Shown piece by piece: positions 20,990 to 31,671 of a DNA stretch of 64,000 nucleotides. The position numbers and the translations under genes were made by a program. How positions within the stretch are numbered: the stretch's first letter is position 1; each line of letters starts with the position of its first letter. The DNA is from Conchocele bisecta (Eukaryota; Mollusca; Bivalvia; Lucinida; Thyasiridae). The notes beneath the pieces were generated by a model, which made no database searches, had not been told where the DNA came from, and worked only from the letters and a program-made list of their open reading frames with translations. The stretch spans positions 33,104,462 through 33,168,461 of the forward strand of contig CM055271.1 of assembly GCA_029237695.1 (NCBI GenBank), given 5' to 3'.

Positions 20990-21240
20990 CTGACCTATAT
21001 GTGAGATAAGCCATGTGATTTTGTACCGTCTGTGACATCTGTTTAATTTCATTAAATACGTTTAAAAAATTTACAATATTTTTCATAAATAAAGTAAAAA
21101 GTTGACAAAATTTTCAGAGTACAGCATGTACTCTGAAAAAATTGTCAACTTTCGACACCATTTACGGAAAATATTGTAAATTTTTATAAATGTTATAAAT
21201 TACGCAGATGTCCGAAGGTACAAAATCACATGAATTTGTA
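20990..21240. mobile_element. AA-family foldback element, intact
   Basis: Termini ATGTGATTTTGTACCGTCTG and GAAGGTACAAAATCACATG; inner hairpin AGTTGACAAAATTTTCAGAG / CTCTGAAAAAATTGTCAACT. Used as the uninterrupted reference for 6378-6866. Confidence 0.75.
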
Positions 21241-21555
21241 TCACGTGTCTGTGACTGGAGAAATTGGGTTTATGGGTTTTGCGACCAGTGTAGATCCAGA
21301 TCAGCCTGCGCATCCGCGCAGTTCGATCAGGATCTGCACTGTTCGCCATTCTGTACATGCACATGCAAATGATACCTATTGTGTTTTGGATCTCAGTCTG
21401 TGCATGTGCACTATTCGCCATTCCATCAATGAAACATCCATCATGCTTCTAACAATTGATATATATCACTATCAGGTTGCTAGTGTGCACTAGCTGATCA
21501 GGAGCTCCACTGGTCACAAATCCCATAAGCCCCATTTCTCCAGTCACAGCCACAT
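21240..21555. mobile_element. F-family element with internal duplication
   Basis: Opens GTGACTGGAGAAATTGGGTT and closes CCCATTTCTCCAGTCACAG. About 70 bp are inserted or duplicated after TCTGCACTGTTCGCCATTC, which occurs again near 21411. Confidence 0.75.
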
Positions 21556-21696
21556 ATACACTCCAGTTGGTGCACAAGAGGATGGAAGGTAGGTAAGCAT
21601 ACCTTCAGTGCTGAGCTTGTTATTGTAATCTAAGAGCTGAATGTACTGTGCTCCCCCAATACACATACATTCCCAGCTGTACATGGCCTTGCTACG

Positions 21697-21931
21697 GAAG
21701 CCCATTAGGGCCACTTCACTTTTTTTTAATTTCCATTTATTCAAGATGTTTTCTTGAACTTTCAAGTTCTTTTCTTGAATTTTCAAGATCTTTTCTTGAA
21801 TTTTCAAGAAAAGATCTTGAAAATTCAAGAAAAGAACTTGAAAATTCAAGAAAACATCTTGAAAATTCAAGAAAATATCTCGAAAATTCAAGAAAAGATA
21901 AAAAAAAGTGAAGTGGCCCTAATGGGCTTCC
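21697..21931. repeat. Foldback LL with TTCAAGAAAAG repeats
   Basis: Outer arms GGAAGCCCATTAGGGCCACT and its exact complement at the right. The interior is tandem TTCAAGATCTTTTCTTGAA-type units, inverted about the centre, so the whole 235 bp can fold. Frames over it are repeat artefacts. Confidence 0.85.
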
Positions 21932-21969
21932 ATACCTTGCAGTTGAACAGATGTAAAAAATCTGATTAA

Positions 21970-22200
21970 CGCTCAGACCGCTATCTTAAAATTTTGTCAG
22001 CTGCTGTTTATTTTATATTTTGCATTTTTATCATCAGAAACATGCTTTGACAGCACTTTAGAATAATTTATAACATGCTTTGACAGCACTTCAGAATCAT
22101 TTCCATTGGAAATGATTCTGAAGTGCTGTCAAACCATGTTTTTATTGAGAAATAAAGCAAGATATATAAGCAACAGCAGACGACAATTGTTGTCCGGTTT
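21970..22200. mobile_element. A-family MITE, right end truncated
   Basis: TTAA then CGCTCAGACCGCTATCTTAA; core CAGCACTTCAGAATCATTTC / GAAATGATTCTGAAGTGCTG; ends near GACGACAATTGTTGTCC without the closing terminus. Confidence 0.8.
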
Positions 22201-22284
22201 ATCAGTACCGACTGGCAAATCAGGCACAGATGAACACTTCCCCCATCCCCCCACCACCCATAGTCACATACCTAGTAACCATGG

Positions 22285-22418
22285 CAATACTATGTATAAG
22301 TTATTGTTCACATATTGGATTTTTAAGGACATAACTACAAGGGAGCGCTAGTGACCGCAGCATTTACTTCCTGAAAAATCCAATATGTCAACAATAACAT
22401 ACTTATAGTTCAGCCAAG
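22285..22418. repeat. DD-family hairpin
   Basis: Arms ATTGTTCACATATTGGATTT and AAATCCAATATGTCAACAAT. Related to the tighter hairpin at 29626-29715. Confidence 0.65.
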
Positions 22419-22849
22419 TGTACAATGCAGTGTCCCATCTGAGTATTGATTTTCCATTTCCTGTCGAACAGTTAATCATTAAATATTGTAATATGTAACT
22501 TTTTGGGTTAAACGTTGCAATATGCGAAATAAATGGAGCACAATGCTACCCAACGATTAGAAAGTATGGCTAACAATAAGTACCCATAAAAGCAATAAAC
22601 AGAATAGTTAGTGTCATGACCACCAAAACGATCGACTGAATTGTGATACACAGGCTGATCTGGGGCTACACTGCATTAAAAGGCCCATGTTCTCATGTCC
22701 TATGCCCAGTGATGCAGTAGTTGATCTACATTGGTTTTAGTCTTTGGGCCACCAATAACCCCCCCTCCCCCCCTGTGGTACATAACGCCACTATGATTTT
22801 CAAATTCAGTAGTCAATTGTCTGTCATTCCAGAAGGTCTGCCATTAAAA

Positions 22850-23400
22850 AGCCGCTGGATGAACAAATGGCGGCCATTTTCCAAGATGGCCGTCAAAAAC
22901 AATTGTTTTGGTTTACAGGACTAGCTTTATCGCCTGTTAACCGGTATTAGGACCGATTTAAACTTTCTAAATCGTTCTTATCTACTCCTTAATTGAATAT
23001 ATAAACAGTGAGTGATACATTCAAAATCAATTTCTTTTACCAAATGGCTGCCACTTTTTCAAAATGGCCGTCTAGTGTGTTTTTGCGAAAAGTTTGCATT
23101 GTAACTGCTGTTAAGTGTTATTGGAACCGCTATTAACATTGTAACTTATACCTTGTAATGCATATCAATATGCATATCAATTATGTAATACATATTGACT
23201 TAACAGCATGATATAAATGGTGGAAATGTTTTCAAAAATGGCCGCAAAAAAGGGTGTTTTTTCAACAATTGTCTATGTTTACATTTTCCATGTTAACTGA
23301 TAAGTGGCATTTGAACCACTTTTTACACCGCAAATTAAAGCATGTGATGGATATCAATAATACATTGCGTGTAATATAATGTGTGTTTTACGCAAGGGTA
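22850..23400. repeat. Sub-terminal imperfect ~200-bp repeats of the large transposon
   Basis: Three degenerate units each with a G/CAAAATGGCCG block followed by TGTTTACA or GTTTTTGCG and GTTAANNGNTATTGGAACC-like text (around 22865, 23060 and 23230). Confidence 0.55.
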
Positions 23401-23474
23401 AGTTTTCCATATTTGGCCCATGGGCCTAATCTTATGACATATGCGACCTATGGATGTCTTGACTTACACATGTA

Positions 23475-25222
23475 TTGAAAATGCAGTCTGTTCTGGATCT
23501 AAGATATTCAATAGAAATGACACTTCATCATAGATTGAATAGCGAACAGCATGTGCCATTATCATACTGTCACATCTGGCGTTACGTGGTCTCAAATGTA
23601 TTTCGGTACATTTTTGTCAGTCAACGTCACAAAATTAGCTGCCAGGTGCAGACTGAAGTCTGTTTGTAGAAAGATCTGCCAGCTTCCATGCGCCAATAAA
23701 GCAACAAATACTCAAAACATTTGCAACGCTTGCAAAATCGGTGACACTTACGAGTCCACAGCGAATGTCAAAGGAACTAGTAGCAGAACGGAATGTATTT
23801 GGACAGCTCGTTTCCATTGCACTCAGGAACAACATTGACATGGCTAAGGTCTTCAGTTACCCGTTAGGTCCAGTTCCATGGTCGCTTGCAACAGCTGATG
23901 GATCAAATTGATGCACCAACTGGAAGGGCAGACGCATATGGTTTACAGGCCTCGCTAGAACAGGTGAGCTACATCATTGACGGAAATGCAATTCTACATA
24001 TGCAAACTGCTTTGCCCAACACATTTGCAGATCTGGCGGAGAGTCTATATCACCAAATGCCGAAAGCAGAACGCGTGGATTTTTGTAACAAACACGTACC
24101 ATCCTCTGTCAATTAAAAACCAATGAACGACAACGAAGCGGTACCACAAATACCTACTTGATCAAGGGACCGCTGACAAATGTCCCACGTGGACTGGAAG
24201 CAGTTCCTCTCGAACGATGTCAACAAGACACAATTGTGAAAAAACTCCTACTTAATGAATGGATGCAAGATAAATACACACACAAGGTGAAGGGAAGAAC
24301 AATTGTGTTTGTGTGTAAACCAAATGCGTCAAATTACTAGTATGTATGGCATATCAACACACACTGACGAAATAGAAGAACTGAATTCGTCACAAGAGGA
24401 AGCAGACACACGACTGGTATTGCATTGTTTGCACCATGCATCGCATTTATCGGAGAACAATACAATTGTTGTCAGATCTCCAGATACCGACTCAGGTTTA
24501 CACAGCTGGTGAAACAGCGTGTGCTGTTTGACACCGGTGTCGGCAACAAACGACGACTGCTTGACATACACGGTATCATTGCTGAGGTTGGTACGCAGCT
24601 GTGTTTGGCATTGCCAGCACTTCATGCATTCATCGGCTGTGACAGCACGAGTGCTTTCGTTCAAGGTGACACCGCTAAAAACTACTTCAGAAGCACCCAG
24701 AATTCACTGATACATGTACATTCATGCAGTTGGGTTTGTCCCCTTCTGTAGAACCACAACTCTTCGAAGACCTTGAACACTTTGTGTGTCTGATGTACAG
24801 GAGTACTAGTACTAGTATTACAGACATAAACAAACTGCGCATGGAGCTATTCCTGTAAAAGTTCAGTCCCAAGTCAAGAGAGCTGCTGTCAAGTTACAAT
24901 GGCGCTGATCTTAGCATTCTGCCACCATGCAGGTCATCGTTGAGAATGTATATAATGAGAGCTAATCACCAAACCCTCATTTGGTGCAGCACTGACCAAT
25001 CGAATGCATGCATACCGCCACCAAATGGCCCGTGGGTGGGAGGTCATAAACGGAACACTAGAGTGCAAATGGACAGAGGGGGTATTACCTGCAAACTGAA
25101 ATGATAGATCTACTGGTAGAAGAAGAGGAAGAAGTGGATACGGTGGATGTTGATGAAACAAATGCCCATGAGCCCGACAGCTTACTAGATAGCATGTTTG
25201 ATGCGGATGAAGCATATGACTA
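23475..25222 (+). pseudogene. Decayed transposon-borne protein gene (EADTR / SPDTD / GCDSTSAF family)
   Basis: Fragments in all three forward frames follow the order of a large uncharacterised protein family that I recall as multi-copy in bivalve, cnidarian and other invertebrate genomes. Frame 3 (23475-) has LRYSIEMTLHHRLNSEQHV. Frame 2 (23681-23915) includes PLGPVPWSLATADGS. Frame 3 (23886-24114) is next. Frame 2 (24158-24340) is GPLTNVPRGLEAVP onward. Frame 3 (to ~24505) carries SSQEEADTRLVLHCL and VVRSPDTDS. Frame 2 (24506-24750) carries RVLFDTGVGNKRR and HAFIGCDSTSAF. Frame 1 (24721-24858) carries EPQLFEDLEHFVCLMY. An acidic tail ends at TAG 25220-25222. At least five frameshifts and an internal stop (24856). 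The D-x-D and G-C-D motifs would fit a PIN/FEN-like fold, but that is inference. Confidence 0.75.
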
Positions 25223-25309
25223 GGTTGCTACTCTTAAGCCGGATTCACTAGATATGTATCTACGATTTGTACAGCATGTTAGGATAATACCTGAGCACTG
25301 TTGATGTCA

Positions 25310-25656
25310 GAAAATATCGAAGAGTTTCGTACCTGATGCCATGGGTATTAACTCCGCCACAGGTGCGATGCTTCTGAACCTGATTGAAAATGAATTACGT
25401 TGTTGTAACCAACCATACGTGAATCAAGAACAACGAATGCATTATGTAACTGTATGTATGTCTATATATGCTGATATGAATATGCTGATATGAATGATAT
25501 TGTGTACCATATTTTATTTCATCTGTTATTGTAAATATCGAAATATGTCTTACCTGGTATCGAGGCTTTCAATCCTGAGTGAAAATTAATTACCTTGTTG
25601 TATAATCATGCACAAATCAAGAACACTGAAAGCCCTGGACACATTATGTAACTGTG

Positions 25657-25687
<31 letters not shown>

Positions 25688-26240
25688 ATGCGTGCGTACG
25701 TACGTACGTACGTATGTATGTGTCTGATGCTATGTATATGTTAATGATTTCATGAACCATATTTGATGTGACGATGTAAATAATGAATAGTTTCTTACCT
25801 GATGTTGTGGGATTGTCACCGCCATAGGCGAGATGCTTCAAACTTTGATTCAAAATTAATTACCTTGTATAATCATGCACAAATCAAGAACAATGAAAGC
25901 CCTGGACACATTATGTAACTGTATGTATGTATGTATGTCATATATATGTGATGCTATGTATATGTTAATGATTTCATGAACCATATTTTATGTGATGATG
26001 CAAATAATGAATAGTTTCTTAGCTGATGTTGTGGGGATTGTCCCCGCCACAGGCGCGATGCTTCAAACCATTGATTGAAAATTAATTACCTTGTTGTATA
26101 AGCATACTCAAATCAGTATACGCATTGTCTATAACAATGTTGTTGTGCATTATATCGATGCTCACATTTAACATGTTCTATTTCACAATATAGCATTGAT
26201 CTTGTTGTAAATATCGAATCATTTCTTGCCCGATAATGTG
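25310..26240. repeat. Tandem repeat, ~235-250-bp unit, about four copies
   Basis: Units share ACCTTGTTGTATAATCATGC, GAAAGCCCTGGACACATTAT, TTTCTTACCTGATGTTGTGG and GCCACAGGCG(C/A)GATGCTTC. Start points near 25310, 25545, 25790 and 26020. It lies 3' of the decayed gene, inside the transposon. Confidence 0.75.
25652..25722. repeat. Microsatellite (TG)n-(CGTG)n-(TACG)n
   Basis: Alternating purine-pyrimidine run: GTGTGTGTGTGTG, then GCGTGCGTGC, then TACGTACGTACG. Z-DNA-prone; inside the 25.3-26.2 kb array. Confidence 0.95.
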
Positions 26241-26995
26241 GGGAAATTCCATTTTTTCTTCACACTTGCTGCTATACATACTTCACTCCATGCACTTTCA
26301 TCAGGACAACTCACGATATGTTTGTGTATGCAATGACGCCAGTGTCATGTTGAAGTAGTTGACTATTCATATGTACCAGTTAAAAGTAAAGGTAAGTGGA
26401 GACAGCTAATGAAACTCAATATGTGTAAAATGTACATTGTAGATTTAGTGGGTGGGGTAACGGTTTCAAATTCAGTTGTGGTTAACTTATTATCATGTGC
26501 AGTAAGCATAAGAAAAACAGGAACTATAGTTTGCACATGTTTCATGAGCACATGCATGTATATATTCCATAGTTACAATTAATAAATACCGTATGGGAAG
26601 AGATGTGTGGCAATACATGTGCTACCATTGAAATGGAGTGGGTGGGGTAATTAATATGTAAAATATTTGCTTAAAAGGACGGACGGTCCTAAATTCTACT
26701 TAAATGCAAAGTATTGCTATAAACATCTCTCAAAACCTGCAAAACAACAGCAGTTTCCGTGTTTAACAATATAATTTTGTCACATTTTTACAAAAAGTGT
26801 GATTTTTTAATATGGCAAAAAGTTGCTGGGTGGGGGTATACTTCAAAATGGTGCCATACATTCATCCAGCGGGTTACAGAGCGCAGACAAGTTGCATTAC
26901 ACTCGTAATTGATTATAGTTATCAGAAAAATATGTCTGCTTATGTACCACAGGGGGTGGGGGAGGGTTTCCATATTTGGCCCATGGCCTATTTAT

Positions 26996-27108
26996 GTGAC
27001 AATGACTGGAGAAATGGGGTTTATGACCAGTGTTGATCCAGATCAGCCTGTGCATCCGCACAGTCTGATCAGGATCTGCAATGTTTGCCTTCCAGCAATG
27101 AAATACGT
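26996..27108. mobile_element. F-family element, partial
   Basis: GTGACAATGACTGGAGAAAT, GTTGATCCAGATCAGCCTGT, AGTCTGATCAGGATCTGCAA. It begins immediately outside the large transposon's right end. Confidence 0.7.
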
Positions 27109-27185
27109 GCCATGCTTCCAACTGTTCGGCATTCAGTCACAGAAATATAGTAATTCCCATCAGCAAATTGATTGGAAAGTGTTAA

Positions 27186-27436
27186 CCTTTTCACCGCTAC
27201 GTAACTGGAATGGATTTTGATATGTTCATTTTGCAACCAATCCAACCGTCACAAAAAGATTTTCAGACTAGTCCATTTATGATAAGGGGGTGTTTTTGTT
27301 CTCAAAAATAGGAAAATTACTTGCAAAAAGTGTAGATCCGGGTGAGGCGGCTCGTCACGAGCCGGCTCATCTGGATCTACACTTTTTGCCAATACACCTA
27401 ATAGGTGACCTATACAGCTCTGTGGCGTTTAAAGGG
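27186..27436. mobile_element. E-family TTAA MITE sharing a TTAA with the next I element
   Basis: TTAA 27182-27185 at left; TTAA 27437-27440 at right, which is also the left target site of the I MITE at 27441. Core GTAGATCCGGGTGAGGCGGC / GAGCCGGCTCATCTGGATCT. Confidence 0.85.
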
Positions 27437-27440
27437 TTAA

Positions 27441-27737
27441 AGGTACATGCCCACTCAGTAGGCACAAAATATATCTTTTGATGTGCATGGATCAGACTCT
27501 ATAACCTGTCTAAAATATTTAGTTAGTATAAATAATTAAAAAATATCATGCCTCATTTGCATATGAAAATAGCCTGATACCACCGAGCGTCACTATCAGT
27601 AAAATAAATATTACTAAATGATTATATCTGTATAGCGGGCACTCGTAATTTTTAGAACTGGTGGAATAGCGACACAATTATAATCTTATTTAATTCCTAC
27701 AAAGAACAGTTTGTTGCTACTGAGTGGGCATGTACCT
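27441..27737. mobile_element. I-family TTAA MITE
   Basis: Termini AGGTACATGCCCACTCAGTA and TACTGAGTGGGCATGTACCT. Shorter than 788-1307, with part of the interior missing. Confidence 0.85.
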
Positions 27738-27965
27738 TTTAGGCTGTGTAAATAAAAAGAACGATCAGAATCCACTAACCGGTCTGGTTTCCCACCCAGC
27801 GGGACAAATATTACACTACAATCCATCATTGGCGGCATTTCCTAAACAATACCGGAAATCTGATACAACCATCCAGTGAATGCACCGGTGTTGATGCCAT
27901 TCCATCAACAACAACAACAAACATGTGCCACCATGACAAAATGGAACTGAGTGAGTTTGCCAGTG

Positions 27966-27966
<1 letters not shown>

Positions 27967-27996
<30 letters not shown>

Positions 27997-28008
27997 TGGG
28001 GGGGGGTA
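27967..28008. repeat. Poly-G tract
   Basis: About 40 bases almost entirely G with two interruptions. A quadruplex-forming candidate and a likely assembly or sequencing weak point. Confidence 0.95.
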
Positions 28009-28079
28009 CGGTAACAATACCAATACCGGGGTCCTTTACGGAAATCTGTTACAACCATCTAGTCAATGCACCGGATTAT

Positions 28080-28262
28080 ATCTTACATCGCTATCTTAAT
28101 TGTTTGTCGTCTGCTGTTTATTTTCCATTTTTATCATCAAAAACATGCTTTGACAGCACTTTAGAATCATTTACATGCTTTGACAGCACTTCAGAATCAT
28201 TCTGAAGTGCAGTCAAACCATGTTTTTATTGAGAAATAAGGCAAGATATAAAAGCAACATCA
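28080..28262. mobile_element. A-family MITE, both ends degraded
   Basis: ATCGCTATCTTAATTGTTTG at the left, hairpin arms TGACAGCACTTCAGAATCAT / ATTCTGAAGTGCAGTCAAAC, then AGATATAAAAGCAACATCAG. Confidence 0.75.
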
Positions 28263-28275
28263 GATTGGAAGTCAG

Positions 28276-28508
28276 GGGCCCGTTTCACTAAACTTTGTAC
28301 AAATAAATGTTCGTAAGTGCAAAATTATGATAGTCTGTAAGTTTAACATTAGCAATGTTTTCTAGTAAACGATTATTAGATAAACATTTATTGAGCATAT
28401 GCAGCATATGCTCAATACATGTAAATCCATCGATTGACATTTACAGACGATCGTAAATGTGCTCTTATGAACATTTTAGTCGTACAAAGTTTTGTGAAAC
28501 GGGCCCCA
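28276..28508. mobile_element. M-family MITE
   Basis: Termini GGGGCCCGTTTCACTAAACT and AGTTTTGTGAAACGGGCCCC. The palindrome is shortened to ATTGAGCATATGCAGCATAT-type. Confidence 0.85.
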
Positions 28509-28587
28509 AGTGCCCTTAGTCCACAACCCAACCCTACATATTTATGAAAGGTAACAATAGAGGGCTAACTGTTAGAATATATATGGT

Positions 28588-29026
28588 ATATTTGTTTGTT
28601 GGGGTTTAACGGCCTATCAACAGCTAAGGTCATTTAAGGCCGGGTCAATGGGTTTAGTACTAAATCCCATATATTACCTGTACAAGTACATGTACATGTT
28701 CAAGTACATGTACAAATGGGGGGAGAATTACAAAATCAGAACTGAATATTTACAATAACAAAACTATATATTCAGACCTGAAATCAGAGTAATCCTGATC
28801 TGATGCCAGGTCCTTACCACACCAGAATCACTTGGCCCCTCACAGTAGGATCAGTAATAATCTTACTACTTTTATAATGGGCAATAACCCAATTCAACTC
28901 ACAGGTAACTAAAGAGCCAAATATAAAAACATACCGGAGGGCCAAACCAGGCAAATCGTGATTCCTATAAGGAGGAACCCATACCGTTAATTTACGCCGT
29001 CTCATTCGCCCGACCACCACCCACTA
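28588..29026. mobile_element. S-family repeat, near complete
   Basis: Same order of blocks as 20487-20936. It ends ~70 bp from the donor of CTL exon 3. Confidence 0.7.
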
Positions 29027-29096
29027 GATATGGTATAATTAATCAGAATCAGTCTACAAGCACACTTACAGGAAAGACAACTCTGGTGAGACTTAC

Positions 29097-29170
29097 CGAA
29101 ATATCCGACGACGCCGAGGCCGGCGACGAAGACGACAAACACGAGACAGCAGATCACGTCCGTACATGAC
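29097..29170 (-). CDS. CTL exon 3 (residues 43-66, first membrane segment)
   Basis: Acceptor TATTACAG at 29178-29171, donor TTTCG|GTAAGT at 29096. It reads SCTDVICC followed by a run rich in V, F, L and G ending GYF, a clear transmembrane helix. The C-T-D-x-x-C-C signature at the membrane entry is typical of CTL proteins. One base opens the exon (completing Arg42) and one closes it (Gly67). Local GC is far above the flanking introns, as expected for a real exon. Confidence 0.95.
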
Positions 29171-29283
29171 CTGTAATACACGATGAGTGTCTACTTATTG
29201 ATGGAATAGTGTTTTATGTCTGATCAATAAGTAATAGTTCATATATCGAATAAGCGCTCGCTACAAAATTCTTTAGATATTGG

Positions 29284-29460
29284 CGAAAGAGTCGCAATAT
29301 GCGATTAATTGAGACGAAATGCCGTTCTTTCATTGGTCGAGAAACTAGGGTAAACAATAAGGTCATTTATTGTTTACCATAGTTTCTCGACCAATGAAAA
29401 AACAGCGTTTCATCTCAATTAATTGCATATTGCGACGCTTTCGCCAAAATGTATTAAATT
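29284..29460. repeat. Long foldback FF upstream of exon 3 (gene orientation)
   Basis: Arms of ~80 bp: TTGGCGAAAGAGTCGCAATA ... CATTGGTCGAGAAACTA and the complement TAGTTTCTCGACCAATG ... TTGCGACGCTTTCGCCAA. The loop GTAAACAATAAGGTCATTTA is itself palindromic. A fragment of the family is at ~2938-2975. Confidence 0.85.
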
Positions 29461-29625
29461 AATCATTAAATGTTCAGCGCTATATTCAGAACTGATTTTA
29501 TGCCTTGTTGTCATCAGCTCACGAGACGCAAATCATATTACCACCCACACAAGCGCTCACTTCGTGTCACACCGCCAATTGCATACTACTATAGAGATTC
29601 GACATCACTGTTAGGGGCTGTAAAC

Positions 29626-29715
29626 AATAAGTATGTTATAGTTCACATATTGGATTTTTTATAAATTAATTTATTAAAAATCCAATATATGAACTATAAC
29701 TATTACTTATCACAT
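29626..29715. repeat. DD-family hairpin
   Basis: Arms ATAGTTCACATATTGGATTT and AAATCCAATATATGAACTAT around a TAAATTAATTTA loop; near perfect. Confidence 0.8.
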
Positions 29716-30197
29716 GAAAAACTTGATATGACATGTTGTAACCCGTTTCATAAATGTAACACGAGACACATGCAATAACACCTGCAACAAATTTGATTGA
29801 CTGGCCGCATATTCGTATTGTGCGCCAACGTTATGCCAAACTAACAAAATGAAGACGCTCCAAATAATGTCCTAATGGCGCGTTAAATCACCGTTTTTTT
29901 GCCGTTGCTGTTGCCGTCATCATATTTTAAACGTCATTAGCAGCGTCGGAGAATCAGTTAAATCATTACAATTATTAATGCGCTCCTGTTTGGTAATATA
30001 AAGGTTTTACAAAGAAAGAATGGGAACCTATATATAATATGGCATATTTATAATATATTTATTGCTAGTATTAAAACTATTTTTCTCGGTGGAGATTTTC
30101 AACTCGATGCGAAAATAGTCAATGGCGTCTTCTCACTGAAACGTATTAGACATCTCCAAGTTTTCAGCTATTTGGAGTGTGAAGTCATGTGAAAAAC
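29716..30197. other. Unrecognised intron 2 sequence
   Basis: No open frame or recognised repeat. Contains a modest cluster of GC-rich words near 29820-29950. Confidence 0.4.
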
Positions 30198-30345
30198 AGA
30201 ATCTCAAACTCGTTTCCATTTGATATGAGATTTATGAGACTCGTCAGCAACTTTATGCACCTCGCCGGAGGCTCAGTGCATAAACTGTGCGTGACTCGTT
30301 TCATAAATCTCAGATCAAATGGAAACTCATTCGAGATCCTCTATA
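30198..30345. repeat. Foldback hairpin II
   Basis: Arms CTCAAACTCGTTTCCATTTG ATATGAGATTTATGA and TCATAAATCTCAGATCAAAT GGAAACTCATTCGAG; the loop carries GTGCATAAA / TTTATGCAC. Confidence 0.75.
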
Positions 30346-30434
30346 TACAGTATTTGCATATGTGATCTGAAATGCATGTGCAATACTGATCCATTGATGT
30401 ACCGTATTATAAAGAATACCAGGCTATTGTTTAA

Positions 30435-30675
30435 CCCTTAGACCGCTATCTTAATTTTTTTGTCGTCTATTGTTTATTTTCTATTTTCCATTTCTATCAT
30501 CGAAACATGCTTTGACAGCACTTTAGAATAATTTACAACATGATATGACAGCACTTCAGAATCATTTCCATTAGAAATGATTCTGAAGTGCTGTCAAACC
30601 ATGTTTTTATTGAAAAATAAGGCAAGATATAAAAGCAACAGCAGACGACAATTGTTGTGTGTAGCGGTCTACGGT
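30435..30675. mobile_element. A-family TTAA MITE sharing a TTAA with the following E element
   Basis: TTAA 30431-30434, CCCTTAGACCGCTATC; right end TGTAGCGGTCTACGG then TTAA 30676-30679. Core CAGCACTTCAGAATCATTTC with its complement. Confidence 0.85.
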
Positions 30676-30679
30676 TTAA

Positions 30680-30918
30680 CCCTTTGAACCTGAAATCCCG
30701 CTATATCGGTTTATGCAAAAAGTGCAGATCCAGATGAGCCGGCTCGTAACGAGCCGTCTCATCAGGATCTGCACTTTTTGAAAGTAATTTTAATATTTTT
30801 GAGAACAAAAACACCCCCTTTTCATAAATGGACGAATCTGAAAATCATTTTGTGACCATTGGATTGGTCGGAACATTAGCATATCACAGTCCATTCCAGT
30901 TCCATAGGGTTGAAAGGG
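30680..30918. mobile_element. E-family TTAA MITE
   Basis: TTAA 30676-30679 and 30919-30922. Core GCAGATCCAGATGAGCCGGC / GAGCCGTCTCATCAGGATCT. Confidence 0.85.
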
Positions 30919-31009
30919 TTAATATCGTGTGTATAAGGTGAGGCTAAGAAGTGAGCAGGAATTCCAAAGTTTGCAGAGAAATTCCTACCATTTCCGAGAC
31001 AAAGGGGCC

Positions 31010-31330
31010 GTTTCACTAAACAATTTACAAAGGGCCATGATGTAACACATTTTTATTTCTTATATTTTTTTTTTAATCCTGATTTTTTTAGCGGTCCTAG
31101 TGTCGTCGTATATCTTTAATTAAAACACTTTACACAGGACCATGATAAAAACACATTTTTATTTCTTATATTTTTTTTTTTTAAAAATCATAATTTCTTT
31201 TCAACTCCAAGTATCGTCGTACATCTTTAATTAAACCACTTTACACATGGTGAAAACACGTTTTTATTTTTTATAGTATTGTTTAAAAAATCCTGAGGCC
31301 CCTTTAAGGTTGCATGCATGCTCTCGTGTA
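31010..31330. repeat. Two ~110-bp imperfect tandem units after an M-element stub
   Basis: GGCCGTTTCACTAAACAATTT opens like an M element. Then units containing ACATTTTTATTTCTTATATT and GTCGTAC/TATCTTTAATTAAA repeat at ~31030, 31140 and 31250. Confidence 0.55.
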
Positions 31331-31341
31331 GCCAGCAGCTG

Positions 31342-31592
31342 AGGCCCGATTCACTAAACTTCTTACGACTAAAATGTTCGTAAGTGTACATTTAAGATGG
31401 TGTACAAATTTCAATTGAAGGATTTACATTTATTGAGCATAGGCTGCATATGCAGCCTATGCTCAATAAATGTAAATCCAATAACTGTTTAAACAAGAAG
31501 ACAGTGTCAATGTGAAATTTACAGACAATCATAATTTTGCACTTACATGTACGAACAGTTTAGTTGTACGAAGTTTAGTGAAACGGCCCCCT
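31342..31592. mobile_element. M-family MITE with a perfect 60-bp palindrome
   Basis: Palindrome 31420-31479, identical to that at 5515-5574 and perfect. Termini GCCCGATTCACTAAACTTC and AAGTTTAGTGAAACGGCCCC. Confidence 0.85.
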
Positions 31593-31671
31593 GGTCTGAT
31601 AAACTTGATATTAACCATATTAACAGACACTAACCTGTATTCAATTATCAACTAATGTATTATGCAAATAA

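Larger units (their letters stand above)
22748..26985. mobile_element. ~4.2 kb DNA transposon-like element with terminal inverted repeats
   Basis: Left end GGGCCACCAATAACC, then a C-rich run and CCCTGTGGTACATAA. The right end in reverse complement reads GGGCCAAATATGGAAACCCT, a C-rich run and CCCCTGTGGTACATAA. Between them lie sub-terminal repeats with AAAATGGCCG (22850-23400), a decayed protein gene (23475-25222) and a tandem array (25310-26240). Target duplication is not clear. The word TTTCCATATTTGGCCCATGG at the right end recurs inside at ~23406. Confidence 0.65.

Noticed and set aside
24303..24664. A functional gene at 23.5-25.2 kb
   Set aside because: Homologous blocks jump between three frames with at least five shifts and an internal stop, and no splice-site arrangement repairs them convincingly. 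Treated as a pseudogene.
27816..28058. Proline-rich minus-strand frames
   Set aside because: Produced by the poly-G tract.
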